Shown here: positions 1 through 6,473 of the stretch, one piece after another
Position numbering within the stretch: position 1 is the first letter of the stretch
Layout: each line of letters starts with the position of its first letter
Assembly (NCBI GenBank): GCA_023406715.1
Contig: JAEXVC010000049.1
Span: 1 to 22,084, forward strand
Source: Bacteroidota bacterium
GTDB taxonomy: Bacteria; Bacteroidota; Bacteroidia; Bacteroidales; Tenuifilaceae
Reading direction: 5' to 3'
DNA: 22,084 nt
Made by a program: the position numbers and the translations under genes
Notes under the pieces: generated by a model
What the model saw: only the letters and a program-made list of their open reading frames with translations
Told to the model about the DNA's origin: nothing
Database searches by the model: none

Positions 1-876
1 ATGTGGGCTCGTGATGAGTTAATCTCAATTCCAGATTGTCCTATTCATTCTTCAAATGCAAATAAGATATTTAAGTTAATTCGAGAGAATATTCCCCAAA
101 CGGCGGATTTTAGGTTGGCATTTATCGTACTATCAAGAGCCCAGCTTGTACTTGTTTTAAAAACCAAGGTTATGCCCAATTTAGAGTGGGTTTCCGAAGG
201 TTTCAACCAGACATTGAAGAGTTTTGGCATTGAAGGTTTTTGGATTCATCTGAATCCTTCATCAGGGAAACGAATCTTCGAAAAAATTACGTGGCATTTA
301 GTTTGGGGCAGTCCCCGGTCGACTGATTATAATGGATTGCTTTACGGCCCTGCTGCATTTCAACAATTAATACCAAAACTCTATAACCAATCATTGCACG
401 AAACATTGAGTTTCTTTGGGCTAAACTCTAATGATGCCGTTGTTGACCTATACTGTGGAACAGGGAACTCCATGAATTGTTGGGTTAAGACTGGTGCTGA
501 AACCATTGGTGTTGAGCAGAGTGGCGATGCCGTTGAGTGTGCTAAGGTTAACATTCCTGAAGCTATTGTTCTCCGTGGAGCTTGTAGGCAAAGGATTCCT
601 CAAGTTAACGAGTGGGTTTTGGAGCAGAGAAATTCCGGCAAAAGAGTATTGCTTTATGCCAATCCGCCCCGAACAGGTTTGGAAACCGAAGTTTTAAGTT
701 GGATAGTTAAAGATGGTTTGCCTTCTAAAATTGCTTATCTATCCTGTAGTCCTGGTACTCTTTACAAAAATCTTATCTTTTTAACTGAAAAGGGATATAA
801 AGTAAAAAGAGTTATTCCTTTCGATTTTTTTCCACAAACAATTCATGTGGAGTGCCTTGCTTTACTAGAGTTGTAG
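1..876 (+). CDS. TrmA/RlmC/RlmD-type RNA (uracil-C5)-methyltransferase, probably 5'-truncated by the window edge
   Basis: SAM-dependent methyltransferase expected to methylate C5 of a uridine in rRNA or tRNA. Seen: the SAM-binding motif I (DLYCGTG, residues 149-155), a motif IV variant NPPRTG (221-226), the catalytic-cysteine motif SCSPGTL with Cys249, and the C-terminal FPQT-HVE signature with the general-base Glu284. Gln121/122 in the YGPAAFQQ stretch matches the family's conserved FFQ region. The visible 291 residues are shorter than family members (about 380-470), and the N-terminal TRAM domain and Fe-S cysteines are not present, so I infer the gene begins upstream and that the ATG at base 1 is internal. 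Odd: the usual DPPR of motif IV reads NPPR. Which uridine is modified cannot be told; RlmD-like or a divergent paralogue are both possible. Confidence 0.85.
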   Translation: MWARDELISIPDCPIHSSNANKIFKLIRENIPQTADFRLAFIVLSRAQLVLVLKTKVMPNLEWVSEGFNQTLKSFGIEGFWIHLNPSSGKRIFEKITWHLVWGSPRSTDYNGLLYGPAAFQQLIPKLYNQSLHETLSFFGLNSNDAVVDLYCGTGNSMNCWVKTGAETIGVEQSGDAVECAKVNIPEAIVLRGACRQRIPQVNEWVLEQRNSGKRVLLYANPPRTGLETEVLSWIVKDGLPSKIAYLSCSPGTLYKNLIFLTEKGYKVKRVIPFDFFPQTIHVECLALLEL

Positions 877-963
877 TTTGTGTATCGTTGTTTTTTTGAT
901 TAATAGGTGATATAATGTGATGTATATTGCTGCTTATAGTGAGCTGTTTAATTTAAATTATCG

Positions 964-971
964 TAAATTTG
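964..971 (+). promoter_or_regulatory. Bacteroidota -7 box (TAAATTTG) for the Ntn-hydrolase gene
   Basis: Exact match to TAnnTTTG, the -7 element of the phylum's primary sigma factor. No clear TTTG -33 element is seen about 19 bases upstream. Transcription should start near 976-978, which makes the ATG at 978 almost leaderless and favours the ATG at 1005. Confidence 0.5.
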
Positions 972-1004
972 AATTAGATGCCTTATTGTATAAATTTTTT
1001 CTTT

Positions 1005-2234
1005 ATGATTGGGAAAAAGATTTTTCTTGTTTTTGTTGCAATAGTATTGTTTTGGAACAATTCTTTTTCTTGCACAACAGCAATTATTAGCGGCAAAGCC
1101 ACCCCCGATGGACGCCCTTTATTATGGAAACATCGCGATACCGACCAGTATAACAATAAAGTGATGTTCTTTGTTGGTGCTCGATATGATTACATTGGCA
1201 TTGTTAATTCTCAGGATACTCAGTTCCATGTATGGGGAGGAACTAATAGTGCGGGTTTCTCAATTATGAATTCGGCCTCCTACAATATAATTCCCGAAAA
1301 CGACAAATCTACTGTAAAGGATTTGGAGGGATATATTATGAAACTTGCGCTTGCAAACTGCGCAACCATAAAGGATTTTGCAAACATGCTCGATACTTTG
1401 CCTAAGCCATGGGGTATTTCGGCTAATTTTGGTATTATCGATGCTCAGGGGGGAGCTGGTTACTATGAGGCTAATAATTTTTTCTATAAATTTTTTGATG
1501 CAAATGACCCTTTAGATGCTCCAAATGGCTATTTAGTCCGTACAAATTTTTCTATTTCTGGGAAGGAGAACGAGGGCGCAGGTTATAACCGTTATCAAAC
1601 GGCGCAAAATATTATTAACGAAGCATTGGCGCAAAATGGATTAACCCCAGCATTTTTTCTACATAATGCCTCCCTCTGCTTAAGGCATGACTTAACTAAA
1701 ACTGACCTTTCCAATGAATTTAATAAGAATAATTTTTCTAACCGAATGTATCCTTTTCGCGATTTTATTGTTCGCTACTCTTCGTCATCAACCATTGTGG
1801 TTCAGGGTATTAAGGGTGATGAATCGCCACTGCTAACAACCTCTTGGGTCAAAATTGGCTTTCAGCCAGCATCTGTAGCCTTACCTGTATGGGTTGGGAA
1901 ATCCGATATCGTTCCTACAGTTCTAACATCAATAGGCCAAGATAATTCATTACTTTGCGACATCACTTTGAAACTTAAAGAGGAGTGCTTTCCCTATATC
2001 AAATGGAGTGAGGGCGAAAACTATGTTTTGCTTGAGAAGTTAGGAAATATTAACGGTACTGGCCTTATGCAGTTAACTGTGCCTTTCGATTTGGAGATTA
2101 TGGCAAGGGTAGAAAAAATTGTTGACAAGTGGCGTAAGTCCAAGTTTAATGCTAATGATGTTAAACGCTTCAATGAGGAACTTGATAGGCAAATCCCCAT
2201 TTTTTACTCAATAAATTTTGGATTAACGCAATGA
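1005..2234 (+). CDS. exported Ntn-hydrolase, C45/choloylglycine-hydrolase-like (linear amide C-N hydrolase)
   Basis: Predicted cysteine-nucleophile amidohydrolase. An in-frame ATG lies at 978, but I prefer 1005: it gives a standard signal peptide (MIGKK, then a hydrophobic stretch) ending at SFS just before Cys23, and it leaves room for a leader after the -7 box at 964-971. Cys23 starts CTTAIISGKATPDGRPLLW and would become the N-terminal catalytic residue after signal removal, as in choloylglycine hydrolases, C45 acyltransferases and C69 dipeptidases. The following KHRDTD (Arg, Asp) and the WGGTNSAGFSIMN block near residue 80 are the family's substrate-pocket and oxyanion elements. The substrate is unknown: an acyl amide, bile-acid conjugate or dipeptide are all possible. 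Its stop overlaps the start of the sirtuin gene by 4 bp, indicating translational coupling. Confidence 0.8.
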   Translation: MIGKKIFLVFVAIVLFWNNSFSCTTAIISGKATPDGRPLLWKHRDTDQYNNKVMFFVGARYDYIGIVNSQDTQFHVWGGTNSAGFSIMNSASYNIIPENDKSTVKDLEGYIMKLALANCATIKDFANMLDTLPKPWGISANFGIIDAQGGAGYYEANNFFYKFFDANDPLDAPNGYLVRTNFSISGKENEGAGYNRYQTAQNIINEALAQNGLTPAFFLHNASLCLRHDLTKTDLSNEFNKNNFSNRMYPFRDFIVRYSSSSTIVVQGIKGDESPLLTTSWVKIGFQPASVALPVWVGKSDIVPTVLTSIGQDNSLLCDITLKLKEECFPYIKWSEGENYVLLEKLGNINGTGLMQLTVPFDLEIMARVEKIVDKWRKSKFNANDVKRFNEELDRQIPIFYSINFGLTQ

Positions 2235-2920
2235 TACGTAAAAGGCTTGTTGTGCTTACAGGTGCAGGAATTAGTGCCGAGAGTGGCATTCGTACTTTTA
2301 GGGATATGGGTGGTTTATGGGAGGAGTATGATGTAATGGAGGTGGCAAGTCCCGAAGGATGGAGAAAAAATCCTCAGCTTGTACTGAAATTTTACAATGA
2401 GCGTAGACGACAACTTAGCGATGTAAAGCCAAATGTGGGTCATACAGCCTTAGCTGAGGCTGAACAGGATTTCATCGTAAATATTATAACTCAGAATGTT
2501 GATGACTTGCACGAGCGCGCAGGCAGTTCCAATATATTGCATTTGCATGGCGAGTTAAAAAAAGCACGTTCAACTGCCAATCCTAGTAATATCCTTGATA
2601 TAGGTTATAGTGATATTTACTGGGGCGATACCTGCGACAAAGGTTATCAACTTCGTCCGCATATTGTATGGTTTGGCGAGGATGTTCCTGCAATGTCCGA
2701 TGCAATTAAACTTGCACAAAGTGCCGAAATATTTGCTGTTGTAGGAACATCGCTTAATGTGTATCCTGCAGCAGGATTGGTTGATTATGTTCCTAAATGT
2801 TGCCCAATTTATTTGGTTGACCCCAACGATGTTAGTGTTTGGCGACGCGATGTAACTGTTATAAAAGAAAAGGCTTCGATAGGTGTTCCTCGGATGCTTA
2901 AAATGATTCGTGATAAGTAG
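2231..2920 (+). CDS. cobB: SIR2-family NAD+-dependent protein deacylase, class III (CobB/SIRT5-like)
   Basis: Removes acyl groups from lysine using NAD+. Seen in order: Rossmann GAGISAESGIRTFRD (11-25), FYNERRR with Tyr55 and Arg58, which in CobB/SIRT5 bind succinyl or malonyl groups, TQNVDDLHERAG (87-98), catalytic His106 in LHGEL, the class III block RPHIVWFGE (142-150), and VGTSLNVYPAAG. The Y-x-x-R pair suggests desuccinylase/demalonylase activity besides deacetylation. Between His106 and RPH there is only one cysteine (Cys135), where classical sirtuins have four zinc ligands, so the zinc site appears lost. The length, 229 aa, is normal. It starts inside the preceding gene's stop codon (ATGA) and is followed after 8 bp by the barrel gene, so it is mid-operon. 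Confidence 0.92.
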   Translation: MIRKRLVVLTGAGISAESGIRTFRDMGGLWEEYDVMEVASPEGWRKNPQLVLKFYNERRRQLSDVKPNVGHTALAEAEQDFIVNIITQNVDDLHERAGSSNILHLHGELKKARSTANPSNILDIGYSDIYWGDTCDKGYQLRPHIVWFGEDVPAMSDAIKLAQSAEIFAVVGTSLNVYPAAGLVDYVPKCCPIYLVDPNDVSVWRRDVTVIKEKASIGVPRMLKMIRDK

Positions 2921-2928
2921 TTTTTAGT

Positions 2929-3537
2929 ATGCGGTTTTTATTCCACTTTGTTTTACTGTTAATAACTAGCCTAATATATACCGATTTGGCTGGACAAAAC
3001 TTCGATGCGGGATTTGCTTTAGGATTAACTGCAACTCAGGTTGATGGTGATAGCCATGGAGGTTACAATAAAGCAGGCCCTTTGGCGGGTATTTGGGTAG
3101 AGCATAAGTTAACTGGGTTCTGGTATGGTCGTTTGGAATTAAGGTATGCTCAAAAAGGAAGTTACAAAAAGTCATCTACTGAGGCTGCAACTTTTTATCG
3201 CATAAGGTTACATTATTTTGAGGTGCCAGTGCTTGTTGGCTATAAGTTCTCTAGTGGATTCCATGTCAATGGAGGTTTAAGCATTGGTTATCTTAGCAAG
3301 GCAGAGGAAATGAACGAACTAGGAAGTTTTCCCGAAGACGATTTGAATGCTTTCAAAAAGTATGAGTTTGCTGGACTTTTAGGGTTAGATTACATTTACA
3401 ATGAGAAGTGGTTGATGGGAGCATACTTTAGCTACTCAATTTTACCAATTCGTCCCCACAAAGGAAATATTACATATCGGCTAAGCAAAGGACAGTATAA
3501 CCGTGTTTTAGAGTTAGTCGTGAGGTATAGGCTATAG
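2929..3537 (+). CDS. small outer-membrane beta-barrel protein (PorT-like/OMP_b-brl_2 type)
   Basis: A signal peptide is visible (MRFLFHFVLLLITSLIYTDLAGQ, cleavage near AGQ). It is followed by alternating aromatic/polar strands typical of a Bacteroidota 8-10-strand barrel: repeated G-x-x-x-G openings such as FDAGFALGLTATQ, WYGRLELRYAQKGSY, HYFEVPVLVGYKF, HVNGGLSIGYLS, and a C-terminal strand VLELVVRYRL ending in an amphipathic aromatic/aliphatic pattern. The LHYFEVPVLVGYKF stretch is close to the 'YLEIPLLLKY' hallmark of PorT-like barrels. Specific function unknown. The gene is 8 bp behind the sirtuin and has no visible promoter, so it is probably cotranscribed with the two genes before it. 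It differs from the true PorT candidate at 14291-15031, which has the longer loops and the menG linkage. Confidence 0.75.
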   Translation: MRFLFHFVLLLITSLIYTDLAGQNFDAGFALGLTATQVDGDSHGGYNKAGPLAGIWVEHKLTGFWYGRLELRYAQKGSYKKSSTEAATFYRIRLHYFEVPVLVGYKFSSGFHVNGGLSIGYLSKAEEMNELGSFPEDDLNAFKKYEFAGLLGLDYIYNEKWLMGAYFSYSILPIRPHKGNITYRLSKGQYNRVLELVVRYRL

Positions 3538-3566
3538 TGGTTAATCCAAATCATTTAAAAGTTTTT

Positions 3567-3574
3567 TAAATTTG
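3567..3574 (+). promoter_or_regulatory. -7 box (TAAATTTG) for the TetR-family gene
   Basis: Exact TAnnTTTG match 15 bases before the ATG at 3590. The -33 region is poor, so the promoter is predicted to be weak or factor-dependent. Confidence 0.5.
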
Positions 3575-3589
3575 TAACTTTCAATTATT

Positions 3590-4204
3590 ATGGAAGAACT
3601 ACTACCCAAAATATCTGCCTTGTTATTTAAATACGGCGTTAAGAGCCTAACAATGGATGATATTGCAAGAAACCTTGCTATATCAAAAAAGACGCTTTAC
3701 GAGTATTTCGAGAATAAAGCGGATGTGGTTTTAAAGGTTGGAACATACGAGCAGCAGAATGAGTTTGAGGATTTAGCAAAAATATGTAATCAGTATACAC
3801 AAACCATTGAGCAATTCTGGGCTATAACTAAATACTTGGTAGGTAGAAGGCTTAAATTGAGTAGCACTTTGCTCTATGCGTTAAACAAATACTACCCCGA
3901 TGTAATAGGCAACTTATCAGCAAGCAGACAAGCCCACATTAATGGCTTGATAGTTCAAAATATTAATAAGGGAATACAGGAAGGTTTGTATAGGGAAAAT
4001 GTAGAAATAGACACGGTTCTTTTCTACTACGCATTTCTGCTGGATTTTACAAACTTCGAGATTTTTGAGAACTGGTTTAAAAGTGATAGTTCAAAACGGT
4101 ATCATGCCGCTTTTAACTATCATTTAAGAGCAATTGCAACGCCCAAAGGCGTCCAATATTTCGAGACGAAATTCAAGCCAGAAGTATTCAATCCCGATTT
4201 CTAG
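3590..4204 (+). CDS. TetR/AcrR-family transcriptional regulator
   Basis: DNA-binding repressor-type protein. Residues 1-50 form the TetR helix-turn-helix: an ALLFKYGVKSLTMDDIA segment, then NLAISKKTLYEYFENKADV, which matches the family's 'G...T...IA...GVS.GTLY.YF..K..L' pattern. The remaining roughly 150 residues are a helical ligand-binding/dimerisation domain without a recognisable ligand signature. Length (204 aa) is typical. It has its own -7 box and lies downstream of the barrel gene on the same strand, so it might control that cluster, but no operator shared with those genes was found. It is convergent with the YugP-type peptidase gene, with only two bases between the stop codons. Confidence 0.9.
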   Translation: MEELLPKISALLFKYGVKSLTMDDIARNLAISKKTLYEYFENKADVVLKVGTYEQQNEFEDLAKICNQYTQTIEQFWAITKYLVGRRLKLSSTLLYALNKYYPDVIGNLSASRQAHINGLIVQNINKGIQEGLYRENVEIDTVLFYYAFLLDFTNFEIFENWFKSDSSKRYHAAFNYHLRAIATPKGVQYFETKFKPEVFNPDF

Positions 4205-4206
4205 AA

Positions 4207-4884
4207 TTAATCGTCGTTTCCGTTTAGAAAGCCTAAATAGTAAAGTAGCGTAGCTAAAGAACCCAATGCGGCTACAACGTATGTTAGTGCTGCCCATTTT
4301 AGGGCATCACGGGCATTGTCTGCACTTTCCCCATAGGTTAAACCTGTGCTGTTGAGCCAAGCCAGAGCTCTGCGCGATGCATCGAACTCAACTGGTAAAG
4401 TGATAAAACTGAAAAGGGTTGTTAGCGCCAACATTACAACACCAATTAGTAAAATTGCAGGGAATGTTTGTAGCAGAATAACTCCTGCAAGTAGCACCCA
4501 TTGAACATATCGCGAAGCAATACTTACAACAGGAACTAAAGAGGAGCGCATTTGAAGGAATGCATAGCTTTTTGCATGCTGAATTGCATGTCCGCATTCG
4601 TGGGCTGCTACTGCAGCAGCAGCAACGCTTCTGCCATTATAAACATCAGGGCTAAGGTTAACTGTTTTGTCGGTAGGATTATAATGGTCCGTAAGTTGCC
4701 CTTCAACACTAATAACCCTAACATCTGTAATGCCATTATTCGATAGCATTAGTTCAGCCACTTCTTTTCCGCTTAATCCTTTGGCTAACGATACACGAGA
4801 ATACTTAGCAAATTTCGAACGTAATTGTTGTCCAACTAAGAAACTAATTAGGAAGAAAACAATCATTATAACGTATATTCCCAT
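4207..4884 (-). CDS. YugP-type membrane zinc metallopeptidase (Zn_peptidase_2, PF04298)
   Basis: Integral membrane protease of unknown substrate. Seen: an N-terminal membrane helix (residues 3-18), the zinc motif HECGH (95-99) preceded by a helix-forming alanine stretch, two or three hydrophobic segments around 115-165, the conserved PVEFDASRRA block near 165-174 that supplies a further acidic residue, and a C-terminal hydrophobic segment near 200-217. These are the diagnostic parts of the family, and 225 aa is its usual length. It lies 29 bp downstream of the plug-domain gene on the same strand but has its own -7 box in that gap, so it can be expressed independently. Its stop codon is two bases from that of the TetR gene, with no terminator hairpin between. 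Confidence 0.92.
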   Translation of the reverse strand: MGIYVIMIVFFLISFLVGQQLRSKFAKYSRVSLAKGLSGKEVAELMLSNNGITDVRVISVEGQLTDHYNPTDKTVNLSPDVYNGRSVAAAAVAAHECGHAIQHAKSYAFLQMRSSLVPVVSIASRYVQWVLLAGVILLQTFPAILLIGVVMLALTTLFSFITLPVEFDASRRALAWLNSTGLTYGESADNARDALKWAALTYVVAALGSLATLLYYLGFLNGNDD

Positions 4885-4905
4885 AATTTATATGTTTTAA
4901 ATTTT

Positions 4906-4913
4906 CAAAAATA
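4906..4913 (-). promoter_or_regulatory. -7 box (TATTTTTG, minus strand) for the YugP-type gene
   Basis: TAnnTTTG match on the minus strand, abutting the TAA stop codon of the plug gene (4914-4916) and about 20 bases ahead of the YugP ATG. Any -33 element would have to lie inside the plug coding sequence, where none is evident. Confidence 0.45.
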
Positions 4914-6245
4914 TTAATTCGTCGAAGAGTAACGACTACTTAAACCCTTTATTCCAACCAATCGCCAATATCTTATTCCGGGCGATTTGTAGTAGGTGAT
5001 TATCTGATAACTGTTTTCTGTTGCAAAATGGTTCCCCTCAAGTTGCGAGTGGTCTATTTTGCCTGTTTGCCTATCAACAACTACATACCTATAGTTGTAA
5101 TAACCTTGCTTAAGTTGAACTCTTGCTTCGTAAACATTAGTACTATGGTTAAAGTTCAATTTGTATTCAGGATTTATTCTCCAACCAGTAATTTCGCCAT
5201 ATAGGTATACATCGCTGTTGTATAGTTCTTCGGCATTAAGAGTGAAGTAAACCCAGGCGTATTCAGCCTCTATGTTGCTATCGTTGGAGTCGTCGCGCTT
5301 AATAATGAACTTTCCATTTAGGTCAGGATTTTCAACATAATCCTGATTATGATTATCGATATCGGGAGTAAGGTTTACGTGAATTTCTCCACCATAGTTT
5401 TCAATGCGCCTAATTTGAGGTATCTGGTAGTAGAATGATTTTAGGTTGAGTGCTCTATACTCGTTACATCCATCATAAATTAGGGCATCGGGTGCGCTAT
5501 ACCTAATACTTCTTGGCGATATATACTGAGGTTTAAGCACTTTTACTTGGTTATCGAATTGATTGTTTTGAAATATCAAAGTAACAATATCGGTGGTTGG
5601 GTTGATATTACCCAAAGGGCTTAAATTTACCTCGAGTTCAAGTTGCTGTGATGTTTTTAGAAAATCCACAATTACAGGCTGACGAACTCTGGCATCCATT
5701 GCCAGAATTGGCTCAACAACCATAAAGCGTTGCTGAAGCACAACTTTACTATGGTCGTAACTATCAACAATTCTTAGAATATAGTTACCCGATATTTTAA
5801 AGTTGATATTGCTGTTTGGCAAGCAAAGGCTATAATGAATGTAAGGGGTTGATGTTCCCATGGAGTTTGTGAACTTATCAACCCTATTGTACTCAAATCC
5901 ATCGCAAAAATCCATAAAAATTACGTTGGAAGGTTTCCAATCATAAGTGCAGTGAATTATCGTGTAGTCGTAAGAAGTGCTTTCGTCCGATAAATCATCA
6001 AATTCAACAGTGATGGTCTCATTGGTATTAAGTTCAATTATTGGATTGTTTAAATCGCGTCCAGTTTTGTATGCTTTTACCGATTTGATGTACGATTCTG
6101 AGATATTTGTCAAAATATTTGTTTCGCCTTGAACAATTTGATAGGACGCGGCGTTGTTATTTTCGTAACAATAAAGGGTGGTTGTCAAGGAAATGAGATA
6201 TATCGACAATTTTATATATGAATATATCGAAATGTTGATAAACAT
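4914..6245 (-). CDS. type IX secretion system plug-domain protein (DUF5103 family)
   Basis: Recognised by the DUF5103/T9SS plug signature. Seen: the opening block with ESYIKSVKAYK and 'PIIELN', the FDDLSDESTSYDYTIIHCTYDW stretch (family pattern 'L.FDDL...Y.Y...HC..DW'), the SGNYILRIV block, 'QRFMVVEP', and a C-terminal immunoglobulin-like domain ending in a YKSPG-RYWRLVG stretch. In Flavobacterium johnsoniae the Plug protein occupies the periplasmic side of the SprA translocon when it is not loaded; this gene is a homologue by family, not a proven orthologue. Start: the frame is open to a TTG at 6275, but that TTG lies inside a -7 box (6273-6280), so I choose the ATG at 6245, giving 443 aa. 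The N-terminus is hydrophobic but only weakly basic, an imperfect signal peptide. Divergent from nqrA. Confidence 0.85.
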   Translation of the reverse strand: MFINISIYSYIKLSIYLISLTTTLYCYENNNAASYQIVQGETNILTNISESYIKSVKAYKTGRDLNNPIIELNTNETITVEFDDLSDESTSYDYTIIHCTYDWKPSNVIFMDFCDGFEYNRVDKFTNSMGTSTPYIHYSLCLPNSNINFKISGNYILRIVDSYDHSKVVLQQRFMVVEPILAMDARVRQPVIVDFLKTSQQLELEVNLSPLGNINPTTDIVTLIFQNNQFDNQVKVLKPQYISPRSIRYSAPDALIYDGCNEYRALNLKSFYYQIPQIRRIENYGGEIHVNLTPDIDNHNQDYVENPDLNGKFIIKRDDSNDSNIEAEYAWVYFTLNAEELYNSDVYLYGEITGWRINPEYKLNFNHSTNVYEARVQLKQGYYNYRYVVVDRQTGKIDHSQLEGNHFATENSYQIITYYKSPGIRYWRLVGIKGLSSRYSSTN

Positions 6246-6272
6246 CAATGAAAAAATGTTAAAATTTGAACT

Positions 6273-6280
6273 CAAAGATA
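6273..6280 (-). promoter_or_regulatory. -7 box (TATCTTTG, minus strand) for the plug-domain gene
   Basis: Exact TAnnTTTG on the minus strand, 27 bases ahead of the ATG at 6245. A run of seven Ts (minus strand, 6297-6303) occupies the -33 position instead of TTTG. Confidence 0.5.
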
Positions 6281-6364
6281 TTACTTTTACAACCCTAAAA
6301 AAATGAATTTGTTGATTAACACTTGATCTGCTACAAAATAAACGCCATTCATTTTTTTTGATTG

Positions 6365-6399
6365 TCCAATGTTCTTTTTCAATTTAATTTGACATTGGA
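6365..6399. repeat. perfect 8-bp inverted repeat upstream of nqrA, possible operator
   Basis: TCCAATGT (6365-6372) and ACATTGGA (6392-6399) are exact reverse complements with 19 bases between them. The right half lies between a TTTG (6388-6391) and a degenerate -7 (TAAATTGA, 6412-6419), i.e. within the likely nqrA promoter. The loop is too long and the flanks too T-poor for a terminator. Confidence 0.35.
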
Positions 6400-6419
6400 T
6401 GTAATTTTCAATAAATTGA
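6388..6419 (+). promoter_or_regulatory. candidate nqr operon promoter (TTTG, 20-bp spacer, degenerate -7)
   Basis: TTTG at 6388-6391 followed after 20 bases by TAAATTGA (6412-6419), an imperfect TAnnTTTG. Spacing is right but the -7 is poor. It would give a leader of about 50 bases before nqrA at 6474. Confidence 0.3.
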
Positions 6420-6473
6420 TTAGGAATTAGATAGGTAAATCAATATAAACAAAAAAGTTTAAAAACGGATAAC

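Noticed and set aside
4552..4746. Open frame antisense to the YugP-type gene
   Set aside because: Shadow of a well-supported zinc peptidase; no homology or promoter of its own.
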